64,000 bases of DNA, taken from NCBI GenBank assembly GCA_944474755.1, contig OX104124.1, positions 26,572,452 through 26,636,451 on the forward strand, read 5' to 3'. Source of the DNA: Limnoperna fortunei. Lineage: Eukaryota; Mollusca; Bivalvia; Mytilida; Modiolidae. The notes beneath the pieces were generated by a model. The model was not told the DNA's origin. It ran no database searches and saw nothing but the letters and a program-made list of their open reading frames with translations. Position numbers and translations under genes: made by a program. Positions 53,301 through 64,000 of the stretch are shown here, piece by piece; the first letter of the stretch is position 1; each line of letters opens with the position of its first letter.

Positions 53301-56300
53301 GTTTTGTACAGTTTATTGACTGGTTCTTTATTGAGTTTTGTACAGTTTATTGACTGTTTCTTTATTTAGTTTTGTACAGTTTTTGACTGGTTCTTTATTT
53401 AGTTTTGTACAGTTTATTGACTGGTTCTTTATTGAGTTTGTGTACAATTTATTGACTGGTTCTTTATTGAGTTTTGTACAGTTTATTGACTGGTTCTTTA
53501 TTGAGTTTTGTATAGTTATTGACTGGTTCTTTATTTAGTTTTGTACAGTTTATTGACTGGTTCTTAGTTCAATTTTGTACAGTTTATTGACTGGTTCTTT
53601 GTTCAGTTTTGTTCAGTTTATTGACTGGTTCTTTATTGAATTTTGTACAGTTTACTTACTGGCTCTTTATTGAGTTTTGTATAGTTATTGACTTGTTCTT
53701 TATTGAATTTTGTACAGTTTATTGACTAATTCTTTATTGAGTTTTGTACAGTTTATTACTGGTTCTTTATTCAGTTTTGTACAGTTTATTGACTGTTTCT
53801 TTATTGAGTTTTGTACAGTTTATTGACTGTTTCTTTATTGAGTTTTGTACAGTTTATTGACTGTTTCTTTATTGAGTTTTGTACAGTTTATTGACTGGTT
53901 CTTTATTGAGTTTTGTACAGTTTATTGATTGTTTCTTTATTGCGTTTTGTACAGTTTATTGACTGGTTCTTTATTAAGTTTTGAACAGTTTATTGACTGG
54001 TTCTTTATTAAGCTTTGTAAAGTTTATTGACTGTTCTTTATTGAGTTTTGTATAGTTTATTGACTAATTCTTTATTGAGTTTTGTACAGTTTATTGACTG
54101 TTTCTTTATTGAAGTTTTGTACAGTTTATTGACTCTTTCTTTATTTAGTTTTGTACAATTTATTGACTAGTTCTTTATTTAGTTTTGAACAGTTTATTCA
54201 CTGGTTCTTTATTGTGTTTTGTACAGTTTATTGACTGGTTATTTATTGAGTTTTGTACAGTTTATTGACTTTTTCTTTATTGAGTTTTGTACAGTTTATT
54301 GACTGGTTCTTTATTGAGTTTTGTACAGTTTATTGACTAATTCTTTAGTGAGTTTTGTACAGTTTATTACTGGTTCTTTATTCAGTTTTGTACAGTTTAT
54401 TGACTGTTTCTTTATTTAGTTTTGTACAGTTTATTGACTGGTCCTTTGTTCAGTTTTCTTCTGTTTATTGACTGGTTCTTTATTCACTTTTGTACAGTTT
54501 ATTGACTGGTTCTTTATTCAGTTTTGTACAGTTTATTGACTGGTTCTTTATTTAGTTTTGTACAGTTTATTGGCTGTTTCTTTATTTAGTTTTGTACAGT
54601 TTATTGACTGTTTCTATATTGAGTTTTGTACAGTTTTTTCACTGGTTCTTTATTGAGTTTTGTACAGTTTATTGGCTGTTTCTTTATTAAGTTTTGTACA
54701 GTTTATTGACTGTTTTTTTATTTAGTTTTGTACAGTTTATTGACAGTTTCTTTATTTAGTTTTGTACAGTTTATTGACTGTTTCTTTATTTAGTTTGTGT
54801 GCAATTTATTGACTGGTTCTATATTTAGTTTTGTACAGTTTAATGACTGGGTCTTTATTTAGTTTTGTACAGTTTATTGACTGTTTCTTTATTTAGTTTT
54901 GTTCAGTTTATTGACTGTTTCTGTATTTAGTTTTGTACAGTTTATTGACTGGTTCTTTATTGAGTTTTGTACAGTTTATTGACTGTTTCTTTATTTAGTT
55001 TGTGTGCAATTTATTGACTGGTTCTTTATTGAGTTTGTGTACAATTTATTGACTGGTTCTTTATTGAATTTTGTACAGTTTATTGACTGGTTCTTTATTT
55101 AGTTTTGTACAGTTTATTGACTGGTTCTTTGTTCAGTTTTGTTCAGTTTATTGACTGTTTCATTATTGAGTTTTGTACAGTTTATTGACTGGTTCTAATT
55201 CAGTTTTGTACAGTTTATTGACTGGTTCTTTATTTAGTTTTGTACAGTTTATTGACTGTTTCTTTATTGAGTTTTGTATAGTTTATGGACTGATTCTTTA
55301 TTGAGTTTTGTACAGTTTTTTGGCTGTTTCTTTATTGTGTTTTGTACAGTTTATTGACTAGTTCTTTATTGAGTTTTGTACAGTTTATTGACTGTTTCTT
55401 TAATGAGTTTTGTACAGTTTATTGACTGTTTCTTTAATTAGTTTTGTACAGTTTATTGACTGGTTCTTTATTTAGTTTTGTACAGTTTATTGACTGGTTC
55501 TTTATTGTGTTTTGTACAGTTTATTGACTAGTTCTTTATTGAGTTTTGTACAGTTTATTGACTGGTTCATTATTGAGTTTTGTACAGTTTATTGACTGGT
55601 TCTTTATTGAGTTTTGTACAGTTTATTGACTAATTCTTTATTGAGTTTTGTACAGTTTATTACTGGTTCTGTATTCTGTTTTGTACAGATTATTGACTGT
55701 TTCTTTATTGAGTTTTGTACAGTTTATTGACTGGTTCTTTGTTCAGTTTTCTTCTGTTTATTGACTGGTTCTTTATTCAGTTTTGTACAGTTTATTGACT
55801 GGTTCTTTATTTAGTTTTGTACAGTTTATTTACTGTTTCTTTATTTAGTTTTGTACAGTTTATTGACTGTTTTCTATTGAGTTTTGTACAGTTTTTTTTC
55901 TGGTTCTTTATTGAGTTTTGTACAGTTTATTGACTGTTTCTTTATTGAGTTTTGTACAGTTTAATGACTGTTTCTTTTTTTCGTTTTGTACAGTTTATTG
56001 ACTGGTTATTTATTTAGTTTTGTACAGTTTATTGACTGTTTCTTTATTTAGTTTTGTACTGTTTATTGACTGGTTCTTTATTGAGTTTTGTACAGTTTAT
56101 TTACTGTTTCATTATTTAGTTTTGTACAGTATTTGACTGGTTCTTTGTTTAGTTTTGTACAGTTTATTGACTGGTTCTTAGTTCAGTTTTGTACAGTTTA
56201 TTCACTGGTTCTTTATTTAGTTTTGTACAGTTTATTGACTGTTTTCTATTGAGTTTTGTACATTTTTCTTACTGGTTCTTTATTGAGTTTTGTACAGTTT

Positions 56301-56900
56301 ATTGACTGTTTCTTTATTGAGTTTTGTACAGTTTATTGACTGTTTCTTTATTTAGTTTTGTACAGTTTATTGACTGGTTCTTTCTTTTGCTTTGTACAGT
56401 TTATTGACTGGTTCTTTATTGAGTTTTGTACAGTTTATTGACTGTTTCTTTATTTAGTTTTGTACAGTTTATTGACTGGTTCTTTATTGAGTTTTGTACA
56501 GTTTATTGACTGTTTCTTTATTTAGTTTTGTACAGTTTTTGACTGGTTCTTTATTTAGTTTTGTACAGTTTATTGACTGGTTCTTTATTGAGTTTGTGTA
56601 CAATTTATTGACTGGTTCTTTATTGAATTTTGTACAGTTTATTGACTGGTTCTTTATTGAGTTTTGTATAGTTATTGACTGGTTCTTTATTTAGTTTTGT
56701 ACAGTTTATTGACTGGTTCCTTCTTTTGTTTTGTACAGTTTATTGACTGGTTCTTTCTTTTGTTTTGTACAGTTTATTGACTGTTTCTTTATTTAGTTTT
56801 GTACAGTTTATTGACTGTTTCTTTATTTAGTTTGTGTACAATTTATTGACTGGTTCTTTATTTAGTCTTGTACAGTTTATTGACTGTTTCTTTATTTAGT
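50310..56900. repeat. 3,328-bp tandem duplication of divergent monomers
   Basis: Copy 1 is about 50310-53637 and copy 2 about 53638-56700 or slightly beyond. Landmarks are 3,328 bp apart: TAAGCTTTGT (50681/54009), TGGTCCTTTG (51111/54439) and CTGTATTCTG (52341/55669). Copy 2 then lost about 70 bp (two monomers) near 55980, dropping the offset to 3,258 (GTATTTGACT at 52871/56129). Monomers here are more varied than elsewhere, with changes such as GTTCTAATTCAG, TTTATGGACTG and TTTCATTATT, so this is an older or less homogenised part of the array. Confidence 0.86.
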
Positions 56901-59389
56901 TTTGTACAGTTTATTGACTGGTTCTTTAGTGAGTTTTGTACAGTTTATTGACTGTTTCTTTATTTAGTTTTGTACAGATTTTGACTGGTTCTTTATTTAG
57001 TTTTGTACAGTTTATTGATTGGTTCTTTATTGAGTTTGTATACAATTTATTGACTGGTTCTTTATTGAATTTTGTACAGTTTATTGATTGGTTCTTTATT
57101 GAGTTTTGTATAGTTATTGACTGGTTCTTTATTGAATTTTGTACAGTTTATTGACTAATTCTTTATTGAGTTTTGTACAGTTTATTACTGGTTCTTTATT
57201 CAGTTTTGTACAGTTTATTGACTGTTTCTTTATTGAGTTTTGTACAGTTTATTGACTGGTTCTTTGTTCAGTTTTGTTCTGTTTATTGACTGGTTCTTTA
57301 TTCAGTTTTGTACAGTTTTTTCTTACTGTTTCTTTTTCTTTATTGAGTTTTGTACAGTTTTATGACTGGTTCTTTATTGAGGTTTGTACAGTTTATTGAC
57401 TGGTTCTTTCTTTTGTTTTGTACAGTTTATTGACTGTTTCTTTATTTAGTTTTGTACAGTTTATTGACAGTTTTCTATTGAGTTTTGTACAGTTTTTTTG
57501 ACTGGTTCTTTATTGAGTTTTGTACAGTTTATTGACTGTTTCTTTATTGAGTTTTGTACAGTTTATTGACTGTTTCTTTATTTAGTTTTGTACAATTTAT
57601 TGACTGGTTCTTTCTTTTGTTTTGTACAGTTTATTGACTGGTTCTTTATTGAGTTTTGTACAGTTTATTGACTGTTTCTTTATTTAGTTTTGTACAGTTT
57701 ATTGACTGTTTCTTTATTTAGTTTGTGTAGAATTTATTGACTGGTTCTTTATTTAGTTTTGTACAGTTTATTGACTGTTTCTTGATTTACTTTTGTACAG
57801 TTTATTGACTGGTTCTTTATTGAGTTTTGTACAGTTTATTGACTGTTTCTTTATTTAGTTTTGTACAGTTTTTGACTGGTTCTTTATTTAGTTTTGTACA
57901 GTTTATTGACTGGTTCTTTATTGAGTTTGTGTACATTTTATTGACTGGTTCTTTATTGAATTTTGTACAGTTTATTGACTGGCTCTTTATTGAGTTTTGT
58001 ATAGTTATTGACTTGTTCTTTATTGAGTTTTGTACAGTTTATTGACTAATTCTTTATTGGGTTTTGTACAGTTTATTGACTGTTTCTTTATTTAGTTTTG
58101 TACAGTTTATTGACTGGTTCTTTCTTTTGTTTTGTACAGTTTGTTGACTGGTTCTTTATTGAGTTTTGTACAGTTTATTGACTGTTTCTTTATTTAGTTT
58201 TGTACAGTTTATTGACTGTTTCTTTATTTAGTTTGTGTACAATTTATTGACTGGTTCTTTATTTAGTCTTGTACAGTTTATTGACTGTTTCTTTATTTAG
58301 TTTTGTACAGTTTATTGACTGGTTCTTTAGTGAGTTTTGTACAGTTTATTGACTGTTTCTTTATTTAGTTTTGTACAGTTTTTGACTGGTTCTTTATTTA
58401 GTTTTGTACAGTTTATTGATTGGTTCTTTATTGAGTTTGTGTACAATTTATTGACTCCTTCTTTATTGAGTTTTGTACAGTTTATTGACTGGTTCTTTAT
58501 TGAGTTTTGTATAGTTATTGACTGGTTCTTTATTGAATTTTGTACAGTTTATTGACTAATTCTTTATTGAGTTTTGTACAGTTTATTACTGGTTCTTTAT
58601 TCAGTTTTGTACAGTTTATTGACTGTTTCTTTATTGAGTTTTGTACAGTTTATTGACTGGTTCTTTGTTCAGTTTTGTTCTGTTTATTGACTGGTTCTTT
58701 ATTCAGTTTTGTACAGTTTATTGACTGGTTCTTTATTCAGTTTTGTACAGTTTTTTCTTACTGTATCTTTTTCTTTATTGAGTTTTGTACAGTTTTATGA
58801 CTGGTTCTTTATTGAGGTTTGTACAGTTTATTGACTGGTTCTTTCTTTTGTTTTGTACAGTTTATTGACTGTTTGTTTATTTAGTTTTGTACAGTTTATT
58901 GACAGTTTTCTATTGAGTTTTGTACAGTTTTTTTGACTGGTTCTTTATTGAGTTTTGTACAGTTTATTGACTGTTTCTTTATTGAGTTTTGTACAGTTTA
59001 TTGACTGTTTCTTTATTTAGTTTTGTACAATTTATTGACTGGTTCTTTCTTTTGTTTTGTACAGTTTATTGACTGGTTCTTAATTGAGTTTTGTACAGTT
59101 TATTGGCTGTTTCTTTATTTAGTTTTGTACAGTTTATTGACTGTTTCTTTATTTAGTTTGTGTACAATTTATTGACTGGTTCTTTATTTAGTTTTGTACA
59201 GTTTATTGACAGTTTCTTGATTTAGTTTTGTACAGTTTATTGACTGGTTCTTTATTGAGTTTTGTACAGTTTATTGACTCTTTATTTAGTTTTGTACATT
59301 TTTTGACTGGTTCTTTATTTAGTTTTGTACAGTTTATTGACTGGTTCTTTATTGAGTTTGTGTACATTTTATTGACTGGTTCTTTATTG

Positions 59390-61090
59390 AATTTTGTACA
59401 GTTTATTGACTGGCTCTTTATTGAGTTTTGTATAGTTATTGACTTGTTCTTTATTGAATTTTGTACAGTTTATTGACTAATTCTTTATTGAGTTTTGTAC
59501 AGTTTATTACTGGTTCTTTATTCAGTTTTCTACAGTTTATTGACTGGTTCTTTATTGAGTTTTGTACAGTTTATTGACTGTTTCTTTATTGAGTTTTGTA
59601 CAGTTTATTGACTGTTTCTTTATTGAGTTTTGTACAGTTTATTGACTGGTTCTTTATTGAGGTTTGTACAGTTTATTGACTGGTTCTTTCTTTTGTTTTG
59701 TACAGTTTATTGACTGTTTCTTTATTTAGTTTTGTACAGCTTATTGACAGTTTTCTATTGAGTTTTGTACAGTTTTTTTGACTTGTTCTTTATTGAGTTT
59801 TGTACAGTTTATTGACTATTTCTTTATTGAGTTTTGTACAGTTTATTGACTGTTTCTTTATTTAGTTTTGTACAATTTATTGACTGGTTCTTTCTTTTGT
59901 TTTGTACAGTTTATTGACTGGTTCTTTATTGACTTTTGTACAGTTTATTGACTGTTTCTTTATTTAGTTTTGTACAGTTTATTGACTGTTTCTTTATTTA
60001 GTTTGTGTACAATTTATTGACTGGTTTTTTATTTAGTTTTGTACAGTTTATTGACTGTTTCTTGATTTAGTTTTGTACAGTTTATTGACTGGTTCTTTAT
60101 TGAGTTTTGTACAGTTAATTGACTGTTTCTTTATTTAGTTTTGTACAGTTTTTTACTGGTTCTTTATTTAGTTTTGTACAGTTTATTGACTGGTTCTTTA
60201 TTGAATGTGTGTACATTTTATTGACTGGTTCTTTATTGAATTTTGTACAGTTTATTGACTAATTCTTTATTGAGTTTTGTACAGTTTATTACTGGTTCTT
60301 TATTCAGTTTTCTACAGTTTATTGACTGTTTCTTTATTGAGTTTTGTACAGTTTATTGACTGTTTCTTTATTGAGTTTTGTACAGTTTATTGACTGTTTC
60401 TTTATTGAGTTTTGTACAGTTTATTGACTGGTTCTTTATTGAGTTTTGTACAGTTTATTGACTGTTTCTTTATTGAGTTTTGTACAGTTTATTGACTGGT
60501 TCTTTATTGAGGTTTGTACAGTTTATTGACTGGTTCTTTCTTTTGTTTTGTACAGTTTATTGACTGTTTCTTTATTGAGTTTTGTACATCTTATTGACAG
60601 TTTTCTATTGAGTTTTGTACAGTTTTTTTGACTTGTTCTTTATTGAGTTTTGTACAGTTTATTGACTATTTCTTTATTGAGTTTTGTACAGTTTATTGAC
60701 TGTTTCTTTATTTAGTTTTGTACAATTTATTGACTGGTTCTTTCTTTTGTTTTGTACAGTTTATTGACTGGTTCTTTATTGACTTTTGTACAGTTTATTG
60801 ACTGTTTCTTTATTTAGTTTTGTACAGTTTATTGACTGTTTCTTTATTTAGTTTGTGTACAATTTATTGACTGGTTTTTTATTTAGTTTTGTACAGTTTA
60901 TTGACTGTTTCTTGATTTAGTTTTGTACAGTTTATTGACTGGTTCTTTATTGAGTTTTGTACAGTTAATTGACTGTTTCTTTATTTAGTTTTGTACAGTT
61001 TTTTACTGGTTCTTTATTTAGTTTTGTACAGTTTATTGACTGGTTCTTTATTGAATGTGTGTACATTTTATTGACTGGTTCTTTATTGAA
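59390..61090. repeat. 850-bp tandem duplication
   Basis: Two copies of a 25-monomer unit lie at about 59390-60240 and 60241-61090. GTTAATTGAC occurs at 60113 and 60963, and CTTATTGACAG near 59740 and 60590, each 850 bp apart. The copy-1 end continues into GACTAATTC while copy 2 continues into GACTGGCTC, locating the exchange near 60240-60260. Confidence 0.83.
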
Positions 61091-64000
61091 TTTTGTACAG
61101 TTTATTGACTGGCTCTTTATTGAGTTTTGTATAGTTATTGACTTGTTCTTTATTGAGTTTTGTACAGTTTATTGACTAATTCTTTATTGAGTTTTGTACA
61201 GTTTATTGACGGTTTCTTTATTTAGTTTTGTACAGTTTATTGACTGGTTCTTTCTTTTGTTTTGTACAGTTTATTGACTGGTTCTTTATTGAGTTTTGTA
61301 CAGTTTATTGACTGTTTCTTTATTTAGTTTTGTACAGTTTATTGACTGTTTCTTTATTTAGTTTGTGTACAATTTATTGGCTGGTTCTTTATTTAGTCTT
61401 GTACAGTTTATTGACTGTTTCTTTATTTAGTTTTGTACAGTTTATTGACTGGTTCTTTAGTGAGTTTTGTACAGTTTATTGACTGTTTCTTTATTTAGTT
61501 TTGTACAGTTTTTGACTGGTTCTTTATTTAGTTTTGTACAGTTTATTGATTGGTTCTTTATTGAGTTTGTGTACAGTTTATTGACTAATTCTTTATTGAG
61601 TTTTGTACAGTTTATTACTGGTTCTTTATTCAGTTTTGTACAGTTTATTGACTGTTTCTTTATTGAGTTTTGTACAGTTTATTGACTGGTTCTTTGTTCA
61701 GTTTTGTTCTGTTTATTGACTGGTTCTTTATTCAGTTTTGTACAATTTATTGACTGGTTCTTTATTCAGTTTTGTACAGTTTTTTCTTACTGTGTCTTTT
61801 TCTTTATTGAGTTTTGTACAGTTTTATGACTGGTTCTTTATTGAGGTTTGTACAGTTTATTGACTGGTTCTTTCTTTTGTTTTGTACAGTTTATTGACTG
61901 TTTGTTTATTTAGTTTTGTACAGTTTATTGACAGTTTTCTATTGAGTTTTGTACAGTTTTTTTGACAGGTTCTTTATTGAGTTTTGTACAGTTTATTGAC
62001 TGTTTCTTTATTGAGTTTTGTACAGTTTATTGACTGTTTCTTTATTTAGTTTTGTACAATTTATTGACTGGTTCTTTCTTTTGTTTTGTACAGTTTATTG
62101 ACTGGTTCTTTATTGAGTTTTGTACAGTTTATTGACTGTTTCTTTATTTAGTTTTGTACAGTTTATTGACTGTTTCTTTATTTAGTTTGTGTACAATTTA
62201 TTGACTGGTTCTTTATTTACTTTTGTACAGTTTATTGACTGTTTCTTGATTTAGTTTTGTACAGTTTATTGACTGGTTCTTTATTGAGTTTTGTACAGTT
62301 TATTGACTGTTTCTTTATTTAGTTTTGTACAGTTTTTGACTGGTTCTTTATTTAGTTTTGTACAGTTTATTGACTGGTTCTTTATTGAGTTTGTGTACAT
62401 TTTATTGACTGGTTCTTTATTCAATTTTGTACAGTTTATTGACTGGCTCTTTATTGAGTTTTGTATAGTTATTGATTTGTTCTTTATTGAATTTTGTACA
62501 GTTTATTGACTAATTCTTTATTGAGTTTTGTACAGTTTATTACTGGTTCTTTATTCAGTTTTCTACAGTTTATTGACTGTTTCTTTATTGAGTTTTGTAC
62601 AGTTTATTGACTGTTTCTTTATTGAGTTTTGTACAGTTTATTGACTGTTTCTTTATTGAGTTTTGTACAGTTTATTGTCTGGTTCTTTATTGAGTTTTGT
62701 ACAGTTTATTGACTGTTTCTTTATTGAGCTTTGTAAAGTTTATTGACTGTTCTTTATTGAGTTTTGTATAGTTTATTGACTGATTCTTTATTGAGTTTTG
62801 TACAGTTTATTGACTGTTTCTTTATTGAAGTTTTGTACAGTTTATTGACTCTTTCTTTATTTAGTTTTGTACAGTTTATTGACTGGTTCTTTATTTAGTT
62901 TTAAACAGTTTATTGACTGGTTTTTTATTGTGTTTTGTACAGCTTATTGACTGGTTCTTTATTGAGTTTTGTACAGTTTATTGACTTTTTCTTTATTGAG
63001 TTTTGTACAGTTTATTACTGGTTCTTTATTTAGTTTTGTACAGCTTATTGACAGTTTTCTATTGAGTTTTGTACAGTTTTTTTGACTTGTTCTTTATTGA
63101 GTTTTGTACAGTTTATTGACTATTTCTTTATTGAGTTTTGTACAGTTTATTGACTGTTTCTTTATTTAGTTTTGTACAATTTATTGACTGGTTCTTTCTT
63201 TTGTTTTGTACAGTTTATTGACTGGTTCTTTATTGAGTTTTGTACAGTTTATTGACTGTTTCTTTATTTAGTTTTGTACAGTTTATTGACTGTTTCTTTA
63301 TTTAGTTTGTGTACAATTTATTGACTGGTTTTTTATTTAGTTTTGTACAGTTTATTGACTGTTTCTTGATTTAGTTTTGTACAGTTTATTGACTGGTTCT
63401 TTATTGAGTTTTGTACAGTTAATTGACTGTTTCTTTATTTAGTTTTGTACAGTTTTTTACTGGTTCTTTATTTAGTTTTGTACAGTTTATTGACTGGTTC
63501 TTTATTGAATGTGTGTACATTTTATTGACTGGTTCTTTATTGAATTTTGTACAGTTTATTGACTGGCTCTTTATTGAGTTTTGTATAGTTATTGACTTGT
63601 TCTTTATTGAGTTTTGTACAGTTTATTGACTAATTCTTTATTGAGTTTTGTACAGTTTATTGACGGTTTCTTTATTTAGTTTTGTACAGTTTATTGACTG
63701 GTTCTTTCTTTTGTTTTGTACAGTTTATTGACTGGTTCTTTATTGAGTTTTGTACAGTTTATTGACTGTTTCTTTATTTAGTTTTGTACAGTTTATTGAC
63801 TGTTTCTTTATTTAGTTTGTGTACAATTTATTGGCTGGTTCTTTATTTAGTCTTGTACAGTTTATTGACTGTTTCTTTATTTAGTTTTGTACAGTTTATT
63901 GACTGGTTCTTTAGTGAGTTTTGTACAGTTTATTGACTGTTTCTTTATTTAGTTTTGTACAGTTTTTGACTGGTTCTTTATTTAGTTTTGTACAGTTTAT
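60590..64000. repeat. 2,454-bp tandem duplication, second copy cut by window edge
   Basis: Sequence from about 60590 recurs from about 63044 to the window end. Private markers are 2,454 bp apart: TTATTGACAG (60591/63045), GTTAATTGAC with the open frames at 60969/63423, GACGGTTTC (61208/63662) and ATTTATTGGCTGG (61376/63830). The second copy continues beyond the window. Confidence 0.85.

Larger units (their letters stand above)
12775..64000. repeat. 34-bp satellite array, right segment
   Basis: The same satellite resumes one base after the inserted element, in the same phase and orientation, and runs to the right window edge. I saw no other non-satellite interruption and no inverted monomers in these 51 kb. 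Monomers differ mainly in the dinucleotide after GACT (GG or GT) and in the last four positions (TTGA, TTTA, TTCA, or CTTTT in the TTTCTTTTG type). The order of these types repeats over hundreds to thousands of bases, giving the higher-order blocks listed separately. There is no gene anywhere in this stretch. Confidence 0.97.

Noticed and set aside
1..64000. CRISPR array, suggested by the regular spacing of short repeats.
   Set aside because: There are no unique spacers; the whole 34-bp unit is repeated. No cas genes or leader are present and the insert looks eukaryotic.
1..64000. Telomeric repeat array.
   Set aside because: The unit is 34 bp and contains no TTAGGG-like hexamer. A subtelomeric location remains possible but the sequence does not show it.
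1..64000. CENP-B box as proof of centromere identity.
   Set aside because: No sequence resembling the CENP-B box core (TTCG with CGGG) occurs in the monomers; centromere function is left open.

Overview
The window is almost entirely one AT-rich tandem repeat. About 62.5 kb is a head-to-tail satellite with a 34-bp monomer (representative copy 28412-28445; 18 T, 6 A, 7 G, 3 C), roughly 1,840 monomers by division. All monomers I read have the same orientation, with the T-rich strand on +. I found no credible protein-coding gene, tRNA, rRNA or CRISPR array. The open frames of 61-82 codons that recur through the satellite begin at TTG rather than ATG and result from reading a 34-bp unit through all three frames.

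The only non-satellite DNA is 1,501 bp at 11274-12774. It looks like a non-autonomous rolling-circle element of the Helentron (Helitron2/HINE) type. It has a left terminal repeat AGGCTTTCCACTT, a matching inverted copy about 34 bp inside the right end, a 3' hairpin after that copy, a TTA microsatellite, degenerate central repeats, and a clean T/T insertion site without target duplication. Removing it restores the satellite exactly, and uninterrupted 'empty site' copies are present in the same array near 17985 and 20990.

Organism: a eukaryote, most likely a bivalve mollusc or close relative. The evidence is the GAGTTATYTCCCC motifs and the AAGGTCAAGGTCA / TGACCTTGACCTT blocks inside the insert, which I associate with dispersed repeats in bivalve genomes. 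This is inference from memory, not from a search. The satellite itself I do not recognise.

Layout. 1-11273: satellite with 510-bp A/B modules, a 995-bp tandem duplication (4508-6497), and a 2.95-kb block at the left edge that recurs at 7805. 11274-12774: the inserted element. 12775-23400: satellite with a 3,001-bp tandem duplication (15374-21375) and flanks repeated at an offset of 8.2-8.3 kb. 23400-41100: large nested repeats with offsets 5,543/5,101, 1,366, 3,185 and 1,007 bp. 41100-50300: further A/B modules. 50310-56900: a 3,328-bp tandem duplication of a more divergent monomer class. 56300-64000: a segment shared with 43800-47200 (offset 12.35-13.2 kb), then 850-bp and 2,454-bp tandem duplications running to the window edge. 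Many length differences between copies are near multiples of 34 bp (68-70, 102, 170, 442, 848-850), as expected from unequal crossing-over in register.

The window reads as heterochromatin of centromeric, pericentromeric or subtelomeric type. The sequence alone cannot say which.
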